In this document: piece by piece, positions 60,806-64,000 of the stretch
Layout: each line of letters starts with the position of its first letter
Numbering within the stretch: the first letter of the stretch is position 1
From: Atherinomorus stipes
Lineage: Eukaryota; Chordata; Actinopteri; Atheriniformes; Atherinidae
Assembly (NCBI GenBank): GCA_023101725.1
Contig: JALJCO010013366.1
Span: forward strand, 62,001 to 126,000
Length of the DNA: 64,000 bases
Direction: 5' to 3'
The notes under the pieces: generated by a model
Seen by the model: the letters and a program-made list of their open reading frames with translations, nothing else
Databases searched by the model: none
What the model was told of the DNA's origin: nothing
Position numbers and translations under genes: made by a program

Positions 60806-63800
60806 GTTGAACAGGGTTTGGAATCTGCAGAAAGCAACCCTCTTACATCATGCTTTTAAAAGCAACAACTGCTTTTAACAGTGTTGGTTTGGGGGGGCAG
60901 TGCCCCCTCTTGCCCCTGCCTGACACCGGCCTCATCACTCTGCCTTGTCCTCGCGCACCTCTCTGGAAACAGCGGAGGTGAACTAACTATAAGAGTTAAA
61001 TGCTGAGGAGACGTCATTGCGTGCAGACTGCTGATGAGAGCGTGGATGTGCCAGACCAAACAGACTAGAAGGTTTCTCTGTGCAGCTCATTTGGTGCGTA
61101 AAACTGTCAGCTTGAAGTTCTTGCGCATAACAACCGAAGCCACATTAAAAAGGTGCATGAGTCTCGCACTTCACGCATCACAGCACGGTTCTGGGTTGGA
61201 TAGCTCAGCAGAGAGCATGTGTATGACAGGGAGTACTGATGGAGGCTGCACGGCTACAAGCCCGCGGCTAAGTCCAGCAGCAGGAGCCCGGCGGAGAGCT
61301 GGAGCTGACCCCCGGCTGCAGATCCACCGCCTCCTCTCCGCGCAGATTATCAGCAACATGAACATGGAAATTTTCCTCATACAGTGAAATTATTTGAATC
61401 AGTTGCCAGTCTTCTAAGAAAAATGATTGAGGAAGGTTGTGAGATGACAGAATGCGCACGATAAGGTCAAAGACGCTGAAAAAACAGCAACGTGGCCGAA
61501 TGTGGGGATTTTATTTGATTATTATTAATCAATACATTTTTTTTAATCCAAAGCTGCTGATTTGACTTTAGCAGTTTAAATAATCTAGATTTTAGAGATG
61601 ATTTTCAAGGCAACAACATCTTGATGCTCAGCCAACATCCCATGGTAGGACGGGCTGAGAGCAGCCGTGGAGTGGAACAATGGTGGAGATATTTAAGCAT
61701 TCTTATCAAATCCCCACGGTAGAGATTTATATTCTGATTAGATTGTGTAACATGCTGATTTCTCTGTCACTTCTCCACGTCTGTGGGTGGTGCGGTGTGG
61801 CAATTAAGGGGGGCGTGCCGCCCGGCCAATAGCATGGTAGGGGAAACACTTCCTTTAATACGTGATTGTGCAGGACTTAATGGGCTTTTGGATCTATCTA
61901 ATTTGAGTCTGGTGTGCTAGAGCAGGGAACACAGAAAATCTGCTGGATTGCAGCCCTTGTCATGTACGCTAGCAAGCTAGAGTCATACATTCTAATGCAG
62001 TGTGCTTTCTTGTCAGATAAAGTAAACATGTTCTCACAACCTGCAAGCTGTCTTTGCTGACTTATGTAGATAACACTTGTTCTTAAATTAGGAATAACAA
62101 AGTGGTACAGAGGAGCACAGCACCAGTAAACCCCTACATGTTTTTGTTGAGAATAAACACAAAGATTTCATTTTGAAAAATTTGAATTTAAAAACAGCTC
62201 TCTCTCTCCAATGGCAAAAACTCCTGAGCAAGGACAAACATTTGTGCAGAGCCATGTAGAACCGTTGGAAGAGGCAGCAGTAGCCCTACCTGAGTTAGTG
62301 AGCCTCACTCTTCCAATTTGGATCATCATAATGAAATTTTCTTGGTTGGTCCATCCTATCCTGTTCTAGGATGTTGGCAACAGACACCTGGTTAGAGTTA
62401 GGAGTTTGAATCATGGAAAGGATGCTGGTTGTGTGACACTTTGTGCGATGCAGTTGCACCATGGTGTTTGTACAGCATAGATTTTGTATATTCACTGAGA
62501 CCAATATGAGAAATTACTTTTTTCACCTTAGAAATGTTTCCTTGCTAAAGTAATCTCTTAGGTTAATATACGTTTGTGCAAACAATTCAAGCAGCCTTCC
62601 CTTTCCCTTCTCCAAGTGCAGAAAATATTATTCTGTTTTCACCCCTTTTAAAGCAACCCTTCCCGATGTTGCATTCCTACACTATTTTTCTAATAGGGTA
62701 AAATGCTATTAATGAGGTAATGGAACTCTGAAATACAAGACAGACCCTCCATTGATCAAAAAAGAATATTATTCCAATCTCTAAATATTCAATGAAAACT
62801 CCAGCCAATCCTTGAAGTGGGGTGCACCTCTAGGATTGTCCAAGGGACCTGCCTGTCAGACCTTTGCTTCTGCATTGGGAGGTAGAGGGAATGAGGGGGT
62901 GGGCCTTAGGGGTGAGGCGGGACTGTTTATATTTAAATAATCTTGCTGTGCTTTCTGAAATACAAGATAAGGGTAAGGGTTGCTTTAAAGCTAGTGTTTT
63001 GGTTTGATAGCCTAGATGTTGGTGATGTTTGTCTTGGCACTGTTGTTTTATTTTGTTGGCTTTTCCAACCTTAATATTGGAATTGGCACCAATAGAGGAG
63101 GAGCCCAGAACCTTTTTTATTAAGTAAAGCAATGAATATTGTGTTGTAAAAATTGCAGGAAAAATGGCTGCGTTCAATTTTTGAATATGAAAGGTTGCAT
63201 TGCAGCATTATTAGCTGTATGCACTTTGTGGAAAAAAAAAAAACATCTTTTGAAGATGGAGCATTTAATTCTTGTTTAATGCTGGATGCCTTACAAATAT
63301 TATTGCAACATGTTTATTTGATACATCTAGTGTTATAGAATAAACTTAGACTAAATATTACACAATGCGTGGTTGTCAGAGTTTGAGACAGGAAAATATC
63401 CTCTGATTGTGCTGTCTAAAAATACAGTGATTGCTGTGATGTCATTCTCTTTGGGCTCTAAATTGAATAAAACTTCTTTTCTAGGATCTACTTTTAAAAG
63501 GAATATGTTCAAAATGAAGTAACTACTTCTCCTGCAGCACTTGATTACTGCGTCTTCCACATGTTGTGAACATATGAAAACAACATTGCTGCCCATCTTG
63601 GAGTATGTAGCATTGTGTGCACCCACTAAAATACCAGAGAACCCCCACAGCAAACAATAACAAATCCCACACAGCAAAACCGGATGCTGAGGGAACATTT
63701 GTGTTGCTTCAGTTCACACTGGCAGACACTGTCCTTCAGAAATCCTACAGCATAGCTATAGTTGACTCTTATGAGAGGTTGCAACCTCTCGTGTCTCTGT

Positions 63801-64000
63801 CTATGTTAACACTATTGATCTTTTTTTTTTAAGGACCGATCATTTAATCAAATGTGACTCAGATGAAAAGGGCATGCAAGTCCACATTTCTATGTGGGAG
63901 CAAAGAGAAAAAGGTTTTGAAGAGGACAGTGACATGTGAAAGAGGCCTGGCTGCCCTCTTTGTAAAAGCCTGTCAGCCTGTGTTTGTCTCCACCATCAAT
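60806..64000. other. Repeat-rich non-coding DNA to the window end
   Basis: A less AT-rich patch at 60890-61390 is open on both strands but not recognisable and is probably transposon-derived. The rest is AT-rich. I searched the last 3 kb for an extracellular-domain exon belonging to the 50.89-kb gene and saw none. Confidence 0.45.

Noticed and set aside
63351..63698. Minus-strand frame with a signal-peptide-like start (LLCGICYCLLWGFSGILV)
   Set aside because: The hydrophobic start is suggestive, but the rest has no domain pattern and no splice or promoter context supports it.
1..64000. CRISPR arrays, operons, phage or plasmid features
   Set aside because: The window is vertebrate nuclear DNA; the tandem repeats seen are microsatellites and transposon arms, not spacer arrays.

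Overview
The window is vertebrate nuclear DNA, almost certainly from a teleost fish. It is AT-rich, with multi-exon genes bounded by GT..AG introns, a teleost-type odorant receptor family, and many fish-style DNA transposons (Tc1, hAT, palindromic MITEs), a tRNA-derived SINE and long (TA)n tracts. Nothing prokaryotic is present.

Layout. (1) 2.85-19.31 kb, minus strand: a complete 13-exon p4ha3 gene (collagen prolyl 4-hydroxylase alpha-3 subunit, 542 aa by my splice reconstruction). Its large intron 3 is packed with transposons: a MITE at 11.76 kb, an hAT element nested in another element at 13.2-14.8 kb, a TAACCC-rich repeat at 15.1 kb, and a Tc1 copy ending 85 bp from exon 3. (2) 22.18-23.13 kb, minus: an intact single-exon odorant receptor of the teleost OR131-2-like type. 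(3) 28.82-30.36 kb, plus: a six-exon diablo (Smac) paralogue whose reconstructed protein has no AVPI/AVPF-type IAP-binding motif. (4) 32.31-33.23 kb, minus: a second OR131-2-like receptor, broken by one apparent single-base frameshift. (5) 40.14-42.95 kb, plus: a second six-exon diablo that keeps the AVPF motif directly after its mitochondrial presequence. (6) 50.89 kb, plus: one first exon in a CpG-rich island, encoding a signal peptide and ending in a phase-1 donor. The rest of that gene lies beyond the window.

The order OR(-) diablo(+) OR(-) diablo(+) looks like a repeated two-gene unit. One diablo has the canonical pro-apoptotic N-terminus and the other has lost it, while keeping the helical body and the C-terminal AYLRED. 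This is the most interesting biology here. The remainder, especially 43-50 kb and 51-64 kb, is intergenic or intronic DNA rich in repeats, including a composite Tc1 element at 47.1-49.3 kb and a 0.9-kb palindrome at 59.3-60.2 kb.

All exon boundaries were deduced by eye from splice consensus, reading-frame continuity and family knowledge. No database or alignment program was used.
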